A DNA stretch of 64,000 nucleotides from Plasmodium brasilianum. Lineage: Eukaryota > Apicomplexa > Aconoidasida > Haemosporida > Plasmodiidae. Positions 34,165 to 46,280 of the stretch are shown piece by piece. A program made the position numbers and the translations under genes. The stretch covers positions 186,001-250,000 of the forward strand of contig NC_090119.1 of the NCBI RefSeq assembly GCF_023973825.1. The letters run 5' to 3'. Every line of letters starts with the position of its first letter. Position 1 is the stretch's first letter. The notes under the pieces were generated by a model that saw nothing but the letters and a program-made list of their open reading frames with translations, was not told the origin of the DNA and did no database searches.

Positions 34165-34320
34165 ACACATACATACGAAACATACATACGAAACATACAT
34201 ACGAAACATACATACGAAACATACATACAAAACATACATACGAAACATACATACAAAACATACATACGAAACATACATACAAAACATACTTACATACGAA
34301 ACATACTTACGTAAGAAACA
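34165..34320. repeat. CATACATACGAAA tandem array
   Basis: About twelve 12-nt units ACATACATACGA/ACATACATACAA in the 5' flank of NPL4. CpG-containing and RY-rich. Confidence 0.88.
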
Positions 34321-34621
34321 CGTACACGCACGTACGTAATAGTTACATGTAGATAATTGTCTACTAACCCACATGTCGGCCCCTTCCCACTATTGTTTTC
34401 CTTTAGCTTCTTTGATGTGAGCAAGTGCCCGAGTAGTAGAACAGCGTAGAGGCTGCACGGGCATATTAGAAGAACCTTGTTCCTGTACAATAATTGGCAG
34501 AAAAAAAAAAAAAAAGAGGATCAAAAAAGAGAAGCAGAAGGGGAGCAAAAAGGGAGGTAAAAAAAAAGAAATAAAAAGGAGGAAAAAAAAAGGTAAAAAC
34601 GGACGTAAAAGCGGACGCAAG

Positions 34622-36142
34622 ATGAGTGGAATAATTGTAAGACTCAGATGCGAAATCGGGCTGTATCGCATCGAGGTGGATAAAAACAAAAAACTAATCG
34701 ATTTGAAGAAGAAAATAGAAGAGCTGTTAAATGTGCCTACGGAAAAGCAAGAATTGTTCCTACTTGAAAATCCAAACGAAGCTTTATCAGATGATGCATG
34801 TACATTGAGCACATATAAAATACAAAATGGGAGTATTGTTCAGCTAAGAAGTAAAGTAAAACCGATAGCTAATAAAAAAAGGGAAGAACGAAATGAAGGA
34901 ATGAAAGGTAGCAACCCTAGTAAAACGTCTTTACAGAATGAACCAGTTAGTAAAAATTCATATTTTGAAGAGAAAAGCCAAAAAAAAATGGTGAATGATG
35001 ATAAAGGGGGAACAGATTTTAATGGAAAAAAAGAGATAGATAATAAATCAAATAAGAAAAGCGAAAATGAACCAAATTTTAAATCGTTTGATTATTTTTT
35101 AAAATTGAGGGGGTATAATACGACAGATCTTCCTCTAAATCTAGCTTACAAGTCGGTATATTTAATAAAAGGGCAATTTAATAAAATTCCATTAAGTATA
35201 ACATTAAAACACCAGGAATATAGACATGTAGATCATTTAGAACTAATGAATGTAGAAGAGATAAAAAATTTTGTCAACTATTGGTGTTTTACCAATAATA
35301 TGTTTGAACAAAGAGCTGGATGGATGTATGGTTATTATAAAGAAGATACACACTACAATTTAGGAATAAGAGCAGTATGTGAGTGCATATATGAACCTCC
35401 ACAAATTAATGAAAATAATAAAATAAAACTTCTCTCAGACGATTTTATCGATTCTGTTGATTTAATTGCGGAAAGATTAGGTTTAGAAAGAATTGGTTGG
35501 ATCTTTACACATTTACCAAGAAAAGAATATTTAACATCAGATGAGGTAGTACATATAGCTAAATTACAGCTAGCTAATATAAAAAAAAATATGCATTATA
35601 CAAATTATAGTGTATCAAACTTTATTACATGTACTATATCACCAGATCCAATGTTAAGTAATGAACCTGTAACTAATGCTTTTATGGTGTCGGATTTAGG
35701 AATGGCATTAATTAGAGACAATTTAATTGAAGAAAATCAAACAGACCCTTCACATGTACAGTTAAGAAATCCAAATAAAAATGAATTACTACCACAAATT
35801 TTAGAAGGCGGAAAAGAAACCAATAAGTTTGATACTGACTGGTTTATTGTACGTGTTAATGAATCCGCACCCAAAAATATTCGATCTATTTTTAAAAATT
35901 TTCATTTCCCTAGAGAAAATAGAGTTAATGCACAAACTGTTTTTGATGTCAAAGAGTATTTTGCAAGTACTAAACTGGAAAGAGGTACCAACGGAAATTT
36001 TAGATGTTCAGATTTTCATCTTATTTTATTTGTATCTAAAGTTCTAGATATTGAAACAGCACTTGCTTTATGTGATGCTGCATTAAACAAAAAGGAAATT
36101 GATCCAATAATGGAGGAGATTCTTACCTCCGTGAAAGTCTAA
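34622..36142 (+). CDS. NPL4: NPL4, cofactor of p97/CDC48 with UFD1
   Basis: Single-exon 506-residue protein. Residues 1-80 form a ubiquitin-like domain (IIVRLRCEIGLYRIEV ... LSTYKIQNGSIVQL), then a charged linker of about 75 residues. The NPL4 core starts near 175 with PLSITLKHQEYRHVDHLEL, which matches the family's SAITLNRQKYRHVD block, and continues with an MPN-like domain (GWMYGYYKEDTHYNLGIRA, CIYEPPQ, LGLERIGWIFTHLP, YLTSDEV). The family unfolds ubiquitinated clients with CDC48 and UFD1, including in ER-associated degradation. In other eukaryotes a Cys-rich zinc finger precedes the HVD block. Here that stretch has no cysteine (SVYLIKGQFNKIPLSITLK), and no C-terminal NZF finger is seen. 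The start is the first ATG, preceded by an A-rich leader. Converges with CAF40. Confidence 0.93.
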   Translation: MSGIIVRLRCEIGLYRIEVDKNKKLIDLKKKIEELLNVPTEKQELFLLENPNEALSDDACTLSTYKIQNGSIVQLRSKVKPIANKKREERNEGMKGSNPSKTSLQNEPVSKNSYFEEKSQKKMVNDDKGGTDFNGKKEIDNKSNKKSENEPNFKSFDYFLKLRGYNTTDLPLNLAYKSVYLIKGQFNKIPLSITLKHQEYRHVDHLELMNVEEIKNFVNYWCFTNNMFEQRAGWMYGYYKEDTHYNLGIRAVCECIYEPPQINENNKIKLLSDDFIDSVDLIAERLGLERIGWIFTHLPRKEYLTSDEVVHIAKLQLANIKKNMHYTNYSVSNFITCTISPDPMLSNEPVTNAFMVSDLGMALIRDNLIEENQTDPSHVQLRNPNKNELLPQILEGGKETNKFDTDWFIVRVNESAPKNIRSIFKNFHFPRENRVNAQTVFDVKEYFASTKLERGTNGNFRCSDFHLILFVSKVLDIETALALCDAALNKKEIDPIMEEILTSVKV

Positions 36143-36510
36143 CGCAAATGGGCACGAGCATGCGCATGGACATATATATATATATATATATATTTGTATA
36201 TTTATATATATTCATATTTGTATATTTATATGTATAGTTATATGTATATTTATATGTATATACAAATTAGTGCATGCGCACATGCGGCGTGTGGGAGACG
36301 GACTTCCGTACGTGTGTGTACATAATTTATTTGATGTAAATTTTTATTTTAAAAGTTGCAAATTGTGTCAAAAAATAAGACTTACTACTTCGACACATTT
36401 CCCTGTTCCCTTTCTCCTTTTAACAGGAATTATTTTTAACAAATAATAAAAATAAAAAAAAAAAAAATATATCAAAAAAAAGTAAATATATCTCTACTCA
36501 ACTGGTCATC

Positions 36511-36705
36511 ATGTTGTATTACTATCCTTCCAAAACAGAAGCGCGGTTATGCAAATTTGAGTTGCCGCAGTTGATATATATAAAAAGGGAAAAAAAAAAA
36601 AATAGAAAAAGGAAAAAAGAAAAAAGAAAAAAGAAAAAAGAAAAAAAAGGTAGTTTATTCGCTACACCGTCATTTTACTTCTTATCGCCTGATCATGTCA
36701 GGTAA
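36511..36705 (+). CDS. Short open frame of doubtful coding status
   Basis: 64 codons with an ATG start. Two ordinary-complexity ends (PSKTEARLCKFELPQLIYIK and LFATPSFYFLSPDHV) flank a Lys/Arg-only middle produced by an A-rich tract. The last codons overlap a donor-like CAG/GTAATT, and an acceptor-like TTTAACAG lies 80 bp upstream, so it may be an exon. No family is recognised; it could equally be NPL4 3' UTR. Confidence 0.18.
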   Translation: MLYYYPSKTEARLCKFELPQLIYIKREKKKNRKRKKEKRKKKKEKKGSLFATPSFYFLSPDHVR

Positions 36706-36899
36706 TTAAAGAGGAAAAAAAAAAAAAAAAAAAAGTAAAAAGATGAATATGTACTAATATGCATACACTTATACGTGTGTACATATAATATGGCCACTTA
36801 AAATTTTCATTGAGAAGCTTCTCATCCCCCCAGTTGAAAATAAGATAAATGTTGTAGCTCCATTACGTGAATCAGTTAGTGTTAAGTTGCACATATAGA

Positions 36900-37090
36900 C
36901 GATAATAGATTACAACGAACAACAGTAGATAACAACAGACAACAAAAGATAACAATAGATAACAATAGACAATGATGGACAACGATAGACCACGATATTC
37001 AACGATATTCAACGATAGACCACGATAGACCACGATAAACCACGATATACAACGATGGACAACGATATGCAACGGTTGACAATGATGGAC
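36900..37090. repeat. AACGATAGACC / AACAATAGATA degenerate array
   Basis: About 190 bp of 9-10-nt degenerate units (AACAATAGAT, CACGATAGAC, AACGATATTC, AACGATGGAC) between NPL4 and CAF40. Confidence 0.8.
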
Positions 37091-37644
37091 AAGACAATTT
37101 TTTAAAATAGAACGAATTTGACATGCGCGTTTATTTATATATATGTATATATATACATATACGGGGGTGCTAAAGTTGAGCATTTTTACTTAAAAAAAAA
37201 AAAAAGATAATAAAATTATACACTGCTGTGAAAAATTAATTACAGAAAAATAAGAAAAAAAAAAAAGAAGCATTCACTCATAAATGATAATTAAACAATA
37301 TATTTTAAAATAAATCATTCAAATGATAATTTTTGTCTTTTCTACATTTGGTAAATATGTCAAAGAGTGATGAAATGAAAGAGCAAAAAAAAATGAAAAC
37401 GTAAAAAAATGAAAAAATAAAACTACATATATAATATAAACATGAAGTCACGTACGCATATAAGCACACAGATAAGCACAAAAAAAGAAAAAAAAAAAAA
37501 AGTTCATCAAAATTACATTCGATGGTTCTCTTTAAATATTCTAAAAAAATTGCAAAAAAAAGGGTAGCAAGGAGTTTGAAAAAAAGGAAGCGAAAAAACT
37601 CTAAACAACAATATTAAACAAAAAAATTAAAAAAAAAAAAAAAA

Positions 37645-37745
37645 ATACAAAGATACAAAGATACAAATATACAAAGATACAAAGATACAAATATACAAAG
37701 ATACAAAGATACAAATATACAAAGATACATAGATACAAAGATATG
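37645..37745. repeat. TACAAAGA/TACAAATA octamer array
   Basis: About twelve 8-nt units of TACAAAGA and TACAAATA, mostly in 24-nt triplets (two AGA, one ATA), about 230 bp past the CAF40 stop. Confidence 0.85.
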
Positions 37746-37970
37746 AATATATTTATATGTATATATATAGTTATATATATATATACGCCTCTATACACAT
37801 GCACGTACATATATGCACCCGCAGGCACCTTTTACTAGTAATGTGGAAATAACAAGGAAGCAAAAAGATTAATTCTTCCTTGTAAAGGATTTACGATAAA
37901 TGAAATTTAAAGCATCCGCCTTTGTGATAATGTGCACAGGTGTTCTTACAAGCGTACATTTAAAAAAAAT

Positions 37971-40571
37971 CTACTGCTTACTTTTATTAATGTTATTATT
38001 GCTATTACTGCTATGACTGCTATTGTTATTACTGCTATTGTTATTACTGCTATTGTTATTACTGCTATTGTTATTACTGCTATTGTTATTACTGCTATTG
38101 TTATTACTGCCATTGTTATTACTGCTATTGTTATTACTGCCATTGTTATTACTGCTACTGTTATTACTTCCATTGTTATGACTGCCATTGTTATGACTGC
38201 CATTGTTATCATTGCTATTACTGTTATCAATGCTATTGCTGTTATCATTGCTATTGCTGTTATCATTGATATTGCTGTTATTACTGCTAATACTGCTATT
38301 ATTGCTACTGTTGTTACTATTGCTATTATTCTTCTTATTACCATTATTACTATTATTGCTGCTATTCGTGCTGCTGGCGATGCTATTATTACTGATATTA
38401 TTATCATGTGTGTTCGGTGCATTTGCCTTGGGATTGTTGTCGGAAGCATTATTTGGAATGTTGCATGGAGCAGTACTGAGTACATTGTTCGGTAGATCAT
38501 TTGGAGAGCCCTTTGAGGAGTCATTTGTGGTACTACTCGATAACACATTGTTACTAACTTTGTTTTCATTACTAATAGCATTATTGCTGTTTGAGTTTAT
38601 TACGCTTTTGCTATTTAATTTGTCCTTAAACGTGTTGTTACTACTACTGTTAGTACCTCCACTAGCACCGCTGCTAATACCAACATTACTAACGTTGTTG
38701 TGTGCAGCATTACCTTCATTCATATTAGAAGCAACAACGTTCAAATTGTTGTAACTGTTTTTCGACAAGCAGCTGTTAACAATGTTAACATTTACATTAT
38801 GGTTTCCAACAATGTAACTACCAACCTGGTTACTGCTAACATTATGGTTACCCCCAGTCTGACTTCCACCACTTTGTGTGCTCAAATTATTAGCACTGGC
38901 GTTAGTGGTACCCTCCTCATGGCTATTTATATTGTAAAGCAGCTGTAGTAGCCATTTTTTGGTATATGGATCTTCTTTTAAGCAAGGAATAAAAGCTTTA
39001 TTAATATGTCTAAGTGATTCAGGTAAACAATATTTTAAAGCTTCTAACGCTCTAGGGTTTTCAGACAGTCTTAAATAACAACGCACAATGTGTTTCAGTA
39101 ATCTTGATGACGGATTATCAACTAAAGAATTAACCATATTTGATAGAACAGTAGATACAGCATAAAATCTTTCAGGAGTAGCACAAATATAATTTAAACC
39201 AACTTCATCTATAAGAATTTTTTGAACAATAAATGTAGCTACTGTTTTTGACAACTCATTTCCTGTCTCCATTATTCGCAAACATAAAGGGATAATTTCT
39301 GTTTGTAATAAAAAATTAATAACATCTGGGTTATCTACTTTAACTAATGCACCTATTACACCTAATGATGTTAAACGCAAATATTCAAATGGTCTATTTT
39401 TTGACTCAGCGTTTAGAAATGGATAAAGAAATAAGGGTATATGTGCATTCAAAAAATGTTGTTTTGTTTCTGGATGGGATGCGACACACTGTAGCAATGC
39501 TAATGAATTACATACTCTATTAGATGATGATGTAGTTAATAATGGCGGTGATAACTGTGGATATATTGACACTATCTCTTGTAATAATGTTGTTATAGTA
39601 CCAAAAGAATTCCATAATACTGGTGCGATATCATGATATGTTTCTCTTTTCCTTGATAACTCAAGTAATGCATTTTCTCGTTTTTCAGAGAAACATAAAT
39701 CAAACACTAACTGATATACCTTTTTCTTTTCCTCATCTTCATTTGTACCACCACGAATATGTGCCATATTATTCAAATGAGTGTTACCTGTCAGGTTGTT
39801 GTTACTTTGATCGTTCGAGGGTATATCACTGTAGCTTTTGCTGTTCATACTGTGTACGCCTCCAACACCGCCAACATTGCTAACACCTCCAACATTGCTA
39901 ACACCTCCAACATTGCTAACACCTCCAACATTGCTAACACCTCCAACATTGCTAACACCTCCAACATTGCTAACACCTCCAACATTACCAACACTGCTAA
40001 CACCGCCAACACTGCTAACACCGCCAACACTGCTAACACCTCCAACATTGCCAACACCTCCAACATTGCCAACACCTCCAACATTGCCAACACCGCCAAC
40101 ACTGCTTATATTGTTCATGCTGTGCACACTGCTAACACCGCCCATGTTTCCCATGGTATTTACGCCATTAACACCGCCAGCAATATTGTTCATGCTGTGA
40201 ATGTTCATACTGTGACCACTCATACTATGGCCGTTCATACTATGAGCACCCATACCATGGCTGTTCATATTGTGTACACCCATGCCATGGCTATTCATAT
40301 TGTGTACGCCCATACCATGAGTGTTTATATTGTTATTTATAATATTTTGCATATTTCCATGATTCATATTATTTCCCGGTACCACTGACGAGTTGTTATG
40401 AGCAAAGTTGCTATGGTTAAGACTACTTGTATTTGCGTTATGGTGGTGATACATGCTATTTCTACTGTTCAGGCTATTTCCTTTGTTAACACTGTTCATG
40501 CTGTTCATATTACTCATACTGCTCGAGTTATTCATTTTATGTGCATTTATTAAACCATCGTTGTTCATCAT
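37971..40571 (-). CDS. CAF40: CAF40/Rcd1 (CNOT9) subunit of CCR4-NOT
   Basis: 866 codons. Residues about 283-550 form the Rcd1/CNOT9 armadillo domain: [70 protein letters not shown] and [14 protein letters not shown] are family landmarks. CNOT9 bridges RNA-binding and GW-repeat partners to the CCR4-NOT deadenylase. Unlike the roughly 300-residue human protein, it has long tails. The N-terminal one has [10 protein letters not shown] repeats (40190-40330) and V-G-G-V-S-N repeats (39850-40100). The C-terminal one is a 300-residue Asn/Ser region ending in a repetitive N-S/N-G tract (37985-38240). Only the core is conserved. Transcribed away from the 5.7-kb gap before SUB1. Confidence 0.93.
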   Translation of the reverse strand: MMNNDGLINAHKMNNSSSMSNMNSMNSVNKGNSLNSRNSMYHHHNANTSSLNHSNFAHNNSSVVPGNNMNHGNMQNIINNNINTHGMGVHNMNSHGMGVHNMNSHGMGAHSMNGHSMSGHSMNIHSMNNIAGGVNGVNTMGNMGGVSSVHSMNNISSVGGVGNVGGVGNVGGVGNVGGVSSVGGVSSVGGVSSVGNVGGVSNVGGVSNVGGVSNVGGVSNVGGVSNVGGVSNVGGVGGVHSMNSKSYSDIPSNDQSNNNLTGNTHLNNMAHIRGGTNEDEEKKKVYQLVFDLCFSEKRENALLELSRKRETYHDIAPVLWNSFGTITTLLQEIVSIYPQLSPPLLTTSSSNRVCNSLALLQCVASHPETKQHFLNAHIPLFLYPFLNAESKNRPFEYLRLTSLGVIGALVKVDNPDVINFLLQTEIIPLCLRIMETGNELSKTVATFIVQKILIDEVGLNYICATPERFYAVSTVLSNMVNSLVDNPSSRLLKHIVRCYLRLSENPRALEALKYCLPESLRHINKAFIPCLKEDPYTKKWLLQLLYNINSHEEGTTNASANNLSTQSGGSQTGGNHNVSSNQVGSYIVGNHNVNVNIVNSCLSKNSYNNLNVVASNMNEGNAAHNNVSNVGISSGASGGTNSSSNNTFKDKLNSKSVINSNSNNAISNENKVSNNVLSSSTTNDSSKGSPNDLPNNVLSTAPCNIPNNASDNNPKANAPNTHDNNISNNSIASSTNSSNNSNNGNKKNNSNSNNSSNNSSISSNNSNINDNSNSNDNSNSIDNSNSNDNNGSHNNGSHNNGSNNSSSNNNGSNNNSSNNNGSNNNSSNNNSSNNNSSNNNSSNNNSSNNNSSHSSNSNNNINKSKQ
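37985..38240. repeat. TTATTACTGCTATTG coding array
   Basis: 15-nt units with C/T exchanges encode [10 protein letters not shown] repeats at the CAF40 C-terminus. Confidence 0.9.
39850..40110. repeat. 18-nt coding repeat (SNVGGV / GNVGGV)
   Basis: About fourteen 18-nt units of type ACACCTCCAACATTGCTA encode [12 protein letters not shown] repeats in the CAF40 N-terminal tail. Confidence 0.9.
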
Positions 40572-41574
40572 ATTTCAAAATAATTCAACTTTTGTAAAAG
40601 GGAAAGTAAAAGAGAGGGAAAATGATATATCATCTAACTACAAACTAGCCGGACTATGTTTCACAGTCTTTTAGTATATTTTACTTAAAAAAAAAAAAAA
40701 AAAAAAAAAGAAAAGATTTATTCAGGAATTTTACTTTTTATACGTTACACGTTATGAACTATATTATATGTACATGTATATATATGTTTATATGATACAC
40801 TTTTCATCAAAAAAAAAAAAAAAAATGTTTATTCTATCTTTTCAAGAAATATACATTTATATTTCGATTATTGTGCTATTATCTTTTCCTTTTGCATGCT
40901 ATTACTTTTCATGATATAAATTTTTTTTTTTTTTTTTTTTTTCCTTTTTCCTTCTTTTCGTATTTTTCCTTTTTGATGTTTCTTTTTTTTTAATATATAT
41001 CTTTATGCTATATATACTATTTTTTCCTTTCCTATCCGTTTTTCCCGGTTTTGCATCTTTTTTTTTTTTTTTTTTCTTTTCATTTACTATGCATATAAAG
41101 GGTTATACACAGCGATTTTATTTATGCTTTCTAAACTCGAAAGTATGTTAGCAAAAGATAATATAGGTATGTAGTGTAAAAGTGTATGCAAGGCGTATAT
41201 AATATGCATACATATAATATACATACATATAATATACATACGTGCAATATACATATATACATATACATTTTGTTCTTAATATGTACATACATGTATAAAT
41301 ATTCACATATATGCTAATGTGCATGTGTAATTTTATGGATATATAAGTGCGAACTACGCATACTATATGGTACGTAATACAGTGTACAATGAAGTTCATA
41401 ATATGGGAAAAAATTGTGCTTAGTTTTTTTCTCTTCCTACGTTTTACTCTTCAAAAATGCGCTTTTACAAATTAATTTTTGAAATTTTGTTTTCTTTTTC
41501 CATTCGGTTTTGTAAAGTAATTCTTTAAGAGAAAAATAGATAAGGAAAAATGAAATTAGAAAAATAGAAAAAAG

Positions 41575-41680
41575 AAAGGAAAAACTGCAAAAAGGAAGGA
41601 AAAACGGCAAAAAGGAAGAAAAACGGTAAAAAGGAAGAAAAACGGTAAAAAGGAAGAAAAACGGTAAAAATAAAAAGGAA
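41575..41680. repeat. AAAAAGGAAGAAAAACGGT array
   Basis: Five to six degenerate 18-19-nt units in the intergenic region; intergenic and purine-only except for the CGGT core. Confidence 0.75.
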
Positions 41681-42521
41681 AAATGAAAAAATGGAAAAAA
41701 AAAAAAAGAAAGAAATTCTATAAAAGAAACAAAAAAAAAATTCATTTTTCTTATACGGAAAGTTTATTTTTTTTTTTTTTTTTGTTATAATTCTCCCCCT
41801 TCTTTTCCTTTGAATATAATGCCTTTCCAAATTTTTCGTTTATATTCCCATTGTCCTAAATATATATACATACATATATATATAGAGAAGTAGTGGTCAT
41901 TTTTAAGTTCTTTTTATTTTTTTTTTAAAATACCCTCTTTAACTACATCAGTTGCTTTACAAATTTTTCATTGAATGATGTTTTAGATTAGGGGAATAAT
42001 AGAAATTCGTAAGACTATATGTATTTTTATGCAGAATCGACAGTTATGGGAATGGGAAAAGATATCAAAATTTACAAATTATTTATTTGGACATTCGTTA
42101 TATTGTAATTTTTTTTTTTTTTTTTATTACAAAAATGCGTGAATTAACGTGCCCACAGCTGAGTAATTATTGGTTTAATATTTTTTAAAAAGTGTATACA
42201 TATATGTAAGTATACATGTATGCATGTATTTGTGAATGTATACATATATTTATATGTAGAGGCATGTATTTACTTCTTATAATGCAAGCTCATCGTTATT
42301 TGAAATTTGAATTTTCAATTTTTTTTTTTTTTTTTTCTGGGGGAAGAATAGAGTATTTCATGAAAATGATGAAAAGGAACTTAAAAGGATGAGCATTTCT
42401 ATCTTTTTTTTTTTATTTTCAAAAAAAAAGAAAATAAAAGAACATACATTTTATGTGAAAACCCTTTTTATATTTATATTTATTTATTTATTTTTTTAAT
42501 TCTACATAAAAAATTTACAGA

Positions 42522-42872
42522 TTGATGATGACGTCATTTTTGCATAACTGTATATATTTGTTATATTTTATTATGCAGAAAATTATATTATATATAATTG
42601 AATGCAGGCATATTTTTATCGTTTTGGTTTTTACTGTGTATTTTTGTTTTTCCTTTATATTATTTAGAAGGGTTCACGTGTTTATTAAGTTTATTTCACG
42701 TAAACTTGTAAAACTTTATTCTTCTTCCCTCAGTTTTAATGGATTAATGTTTACGCTTCAACTCCTTCGTGAATCGGGTGTTCATGCGCACCCATCCATA
42801 TTAGCATATATATATATCCATACATACATATATATATGTATGTTCCATACGCATATGTGGACCCGTGTGTAA
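42522..42872 (+). CDS. Open frame for a possible small membrane protein (doubtful)
   Basis: 116 codons from ATG. Residues about 5-50 are strongly hydrophobic (FIVLVFTVYFCFSFILF), then KFISRKLVKLYSSSLSFNGL and FTLQLLRESGVHAHPS. The tail is an RY microsatellite translation. An acceptor-like TTTACAG lies immediately upstream, so the segment may be an exon instead. No family is recognised, and T-rich DNA gives hydrophobic frames by chance. Confidence 0.2.
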   Translation: MMMTSFLHNCIYLLYFIMQKIILYIIECRHIFIVLVFTVYFCFSFILFRRVHVFIKFISRKLVKLYSSSLSFNGLMFTLQLLRESGVHAHPSILAYIYIHTYIYICMFHTHMWTRV

Positions 42873-43619
42873 CTTTTTTTTTTTATATAATCGTTACTTC
42901 AATTATATGATATACCACGGAAATGTTTGCTTAAAGGAGTAGTGACAGAGTCCTAATGTTTATTTGTCTACTTGTTTATATCTCTATAAGTTTTTACATT
43001 TGTATGTTTATGTGTTTATACATGTGTTGTTAATTAACATGTGGGAAGGGTAAAAGGGTTTTCTCATTTTTCATTTATTGCTTTTTGAATTAACCATATT
43101 TAAACATGGTAAAAATGTCAAAGTCAGTTGTAATTCTTTTTTTTTTTTTTTTTCTTTTATGTTAATATATTATAATGCAACATTGAAAAATGGATTTAGA
43201 GGATGAACACATTGACGTGCAAAAATAAAATTTACGATGTATTTCATATAATTAATAAACAATTTAAATTTTATTTTTTAAGTAAAATGAGCTGTAAAAA
43301 ATGCCACATGTGTTAGAAAACATTTAGATGATTAAAATTTTGTATATCATAGTTCGACGGAGCAAATTTTTTAGAATGGAGCATATGCATATAACAACTA
43401 TACCGTCTTGCAAAAAAAACGAAAAAAAAACAAAAAAAAGACAAAAAGAAATAATCTGAACGAGTAAAGGGCAGACTTTTACGTATGTGCGTGTTTGCAC
43501 ATACATACATATGTCCATACTTTTGTTTATTCACGCGTAAACACCCATAACGACGAGTAATAGTGAATGAGTCGTTTTCAGGTGGAGAAGAAAAAAAAAA
43601 AAAAAAATATATATGCATA

Positions 43620-43880
43620 TACACACACAAATACAAATACATATACACACACAAATACAAATACATATACACACACAAAAACAAATACTTATACACACAC
43701 AAAAACAGATACTTATACATACACAAATACATATATATATACACACACAAAAACAAATACTTATACATACACAAATACATATATATATACACACACAATA
43801 ACAAATACTTATACACACACAAAAACAAATACTTATATACACACAAAAACAAATACTTATACACACACAAAAACAAGTAC
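43620..43880. repeat. ACACACACAAATACAAATACATAT array
   Basis: About ten units of 24-30 nt built from ACACACACAAA and ATACTTATAC modules, RY-alternating in part, open in several frames without being a gene. Confidence 0.9.
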
Positions 43881-44489
43881 ACATACCCTTACACAATTAT
43901 GTTTTTCCTTTGAGAAATTGAACTATTTGATGTAAATTTTTGCATCTCACGCGTATATATATGTATACATATATATATACATACACTGTTGAGAACTTCT
44001 GCGTACACGTACAAGGTTATACATATTTGACAGGATAAAATTTTTTCAAAAATTATGTAGATATAAAAAAAATGCGATTAACAAATTGCAAATTTTAGGA
44101 AAAATTATTTTTACTTTCAAGTTGTAAAATAAAAAGTACATAAATCAATTTGGCAGTTAATTTTTTTTTATTTTTTAACTGAAAAATTACACTCACAATA
44201 TATACTGTAGTGTGTAAAACAAATTCAATAACAAGAAAAAAAAAAAATAATAATATACGTAAAATTGGGAAATTGGGAAATTGGGAATTATGGAAATTAT
44301 GGAGATTATGGAAAATTTTTTAAAAGGAAGAAAAACTGAGTACTTTAATTTATTATTTTTTTTTTAAGTAAAAAAATAAAAAAATTATTAGTAGAATATT
44401 GAAATTATGTACGAGGACGTCATTGTCTGATAATAGACGCTCAGGTGAATGCCTTAAGCAGCAGCAATTACGTTTTTCTTTCGTGTTCG

Positions 44490-44615
44490 TTCCGTTTCAT
44501 TCGTTCTTTTTCATTCGTTCCTTTTTATTCGTACTTGTTCATTCGTTCTTTTTTATTTGTTCCTTTTTATTCGTACTTTTTCATTCGTTCCTTTTTATTT
44601 GTTCTTTTTTCTTTT
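44490..44615. repeat. TTCATTCGTTC / TTTTTATTCGTAC array
   Basis: About nine degenerate 14-15-nt units (TTTTTCATTCGTTCC, TTTTTATTCGTACT). Intergenic upstream of SUB1. Confidence 0.8.
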
Positions 44616-46280
44616 TTTTAATTTTATGATATAATATTACGTTACCTATGTATTTGTAAAAAAAAAGAAAAAAAAAAAAAACATAAAGCACGCTAAGTTT
44701 AAATGAAACAGCATATGAGATTTTTTTTTAGAAAAAGTAAAAAAAAAAAAAAAGATGAAGAAGAACAATGTTAACATTAACAACAACATGTGATATGTAT
44801 TAATAGGACATGGAAATTTTTTTTTTTTTTTTTTAATTTTTAAAGAACATTTTAGATATGCAATGAACAACTTATATTGTAAATTCACAAATGATTCATT
44901 TCCAAATAAACAAAAAAAAAAAGAAAAAAAAGAAAAAATATTTTTCAAGTATAAATAAAAAAATGGACGCTTTATTTTTCGTATTCTTTTTTATACTGTA
45001 GAAAAATGAGGTAAAACTTAATATCTTATATAACTTATTGTTAACCATGTTTTATTTCTTTTCTACTTCAAACTTAATATTTAATAGGACAATTTTTTTT
45101 TTAATAGAATTCATATTTGTACATATACATATATATATTATATTATATATATACACACACAGTAATAATTATATAAAAAAAAAATTTATAATTTGCTAAT
45201 TCCTTTTTTTATACATTTTCTAATTTTCCTTAATTCATGGAATATTGTGTTTGTCTACTATAGATTTCCGTTAGATATTTTTCGTCCATTTTTTTCAGAG
45301 TTTTCTTTAATTTATATGTATACATGTTATATCGGTAATTAGGCACACTAATTAATATTCGTATTGTCTATATATAACTATTTATGAAAGCAATTTTATG
45401 ATTTTACAATTTTTTGTGAGTTTGAGCATCTTAAATTTTATACGTATGTGTATAGAACATATATATATATATGTATTTTTTTTTTTTAACATAAGGACAT
45501 ATTTTGCAAAAAAAAAAAAAAAAGTATACATGCTCAGAACATTTTAATCATGTATTTATAACATGATTTAATTAAACATTATTTTACACGTTACTTTTTC
45601 TTCTTCGTAATTTTTTTTGTAGTTATTATTTAATAGAATAACATCTTTTTTAATATTTATCTTTCATAGTAATGATATTAATATTTAATAGACTTGCACG
45701 TTTCATTTTTTAGTAGAATGCTTTTAAGCTGTTTCTCATAACTGCCTTGCATAGATATGATGTATTGAGAAAATCGCTACCCTTAAAATTTTTACACTTT
45801 AGACATAAACATATATTTTTTTTTTTCCCATTTTTTCTTCATTTTTTTGCCATAATTTAGCATATATTTCGCCTACATTTTACCTACTTCCCTAATATGT
45901 TTTGTCTTTTTTTAAAAGAAATAGCCATCATAGACAAATTTTACTCTGAACAGTTCATAAAAATTTAACTATATAATACTACCAAACGTGGGTACATATA
46001 TATATGAAAAGTTTCAACTTTAGTGAAATATTTTCTTCTACATACCAACACAATATCTCAACTCCATCGGTATATTTCATCCACATTCCCCGGATTTAAG
46101 CCATATTAATATACTTTCAGCGGAAGTACCCAATTTGCGGCTATACTGAAAAGATTACTGCCCTTAGAAGGTATATTTTCCTAGAATAGTGAGAATTAGC
46201 CTGACGAGATCAGAAATTTTGCAAAACGGTGACAGGCCCGCCTAACTCAGTCAGAAAAAAGGAAAAAATAGTAAATCAAA

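Larger units (their letters stand above)
30616..34621. other. Intergenic, upstream of NPL4
   Basis: AT-rich with several arrays (30950-31060, 32046-32250, 33620-33845, 34165-34320). A non-repetitive island at 32480-33040 has short open frames and splice-like sites on both strands (minus TATTAG acceptor at 32664; plus GGTAAG donors near 32897 and 33032). I cannot build a consistent gene from it. The 34380-34500 island is 5' flank of NPL4. Confidence 0.4.
36143..37970. other. Intergenic between converging NPL4 and CAF40
   Basis: Contains TA runs after NPL4, a weak open frame (36511-36705, listed separately), arrays at 36900-37090 and 37645-37745, and A-rich 3' flank of CAF40. Confidence 0.45.
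40572..46280. other. 5.7-kb divergent intergenic region, CAF40 to SUB1
   Basis: Long T and A runs, TA and RY microsatellites (41190-41300, 42790-42845), and arrays at 41575-41680, 43620-43880 and 44490-44615. One weak open frame (42522-42872) is listed. 44390-44455 is an ordinary-complexity island ending in a donor-like CAG/GTGAAT. The last 300 bp (45980-46280) is non-repetitive SUB1 5' flank/UTR. Confidence 0.45.

Noticed and set aside
37932..38754. Antisense frames opposite the CAF40 tail
   Set aside because: Mirror translations of the Asn/Ser repeat; the conserved domain is on minus.
43313..43935. Open frames on both strands with ICFCVC and THTKTNT repeats
   Set aside because: Produced by the ACACACAAATAC array; the flanking unique sequence has no recognisable coding content.
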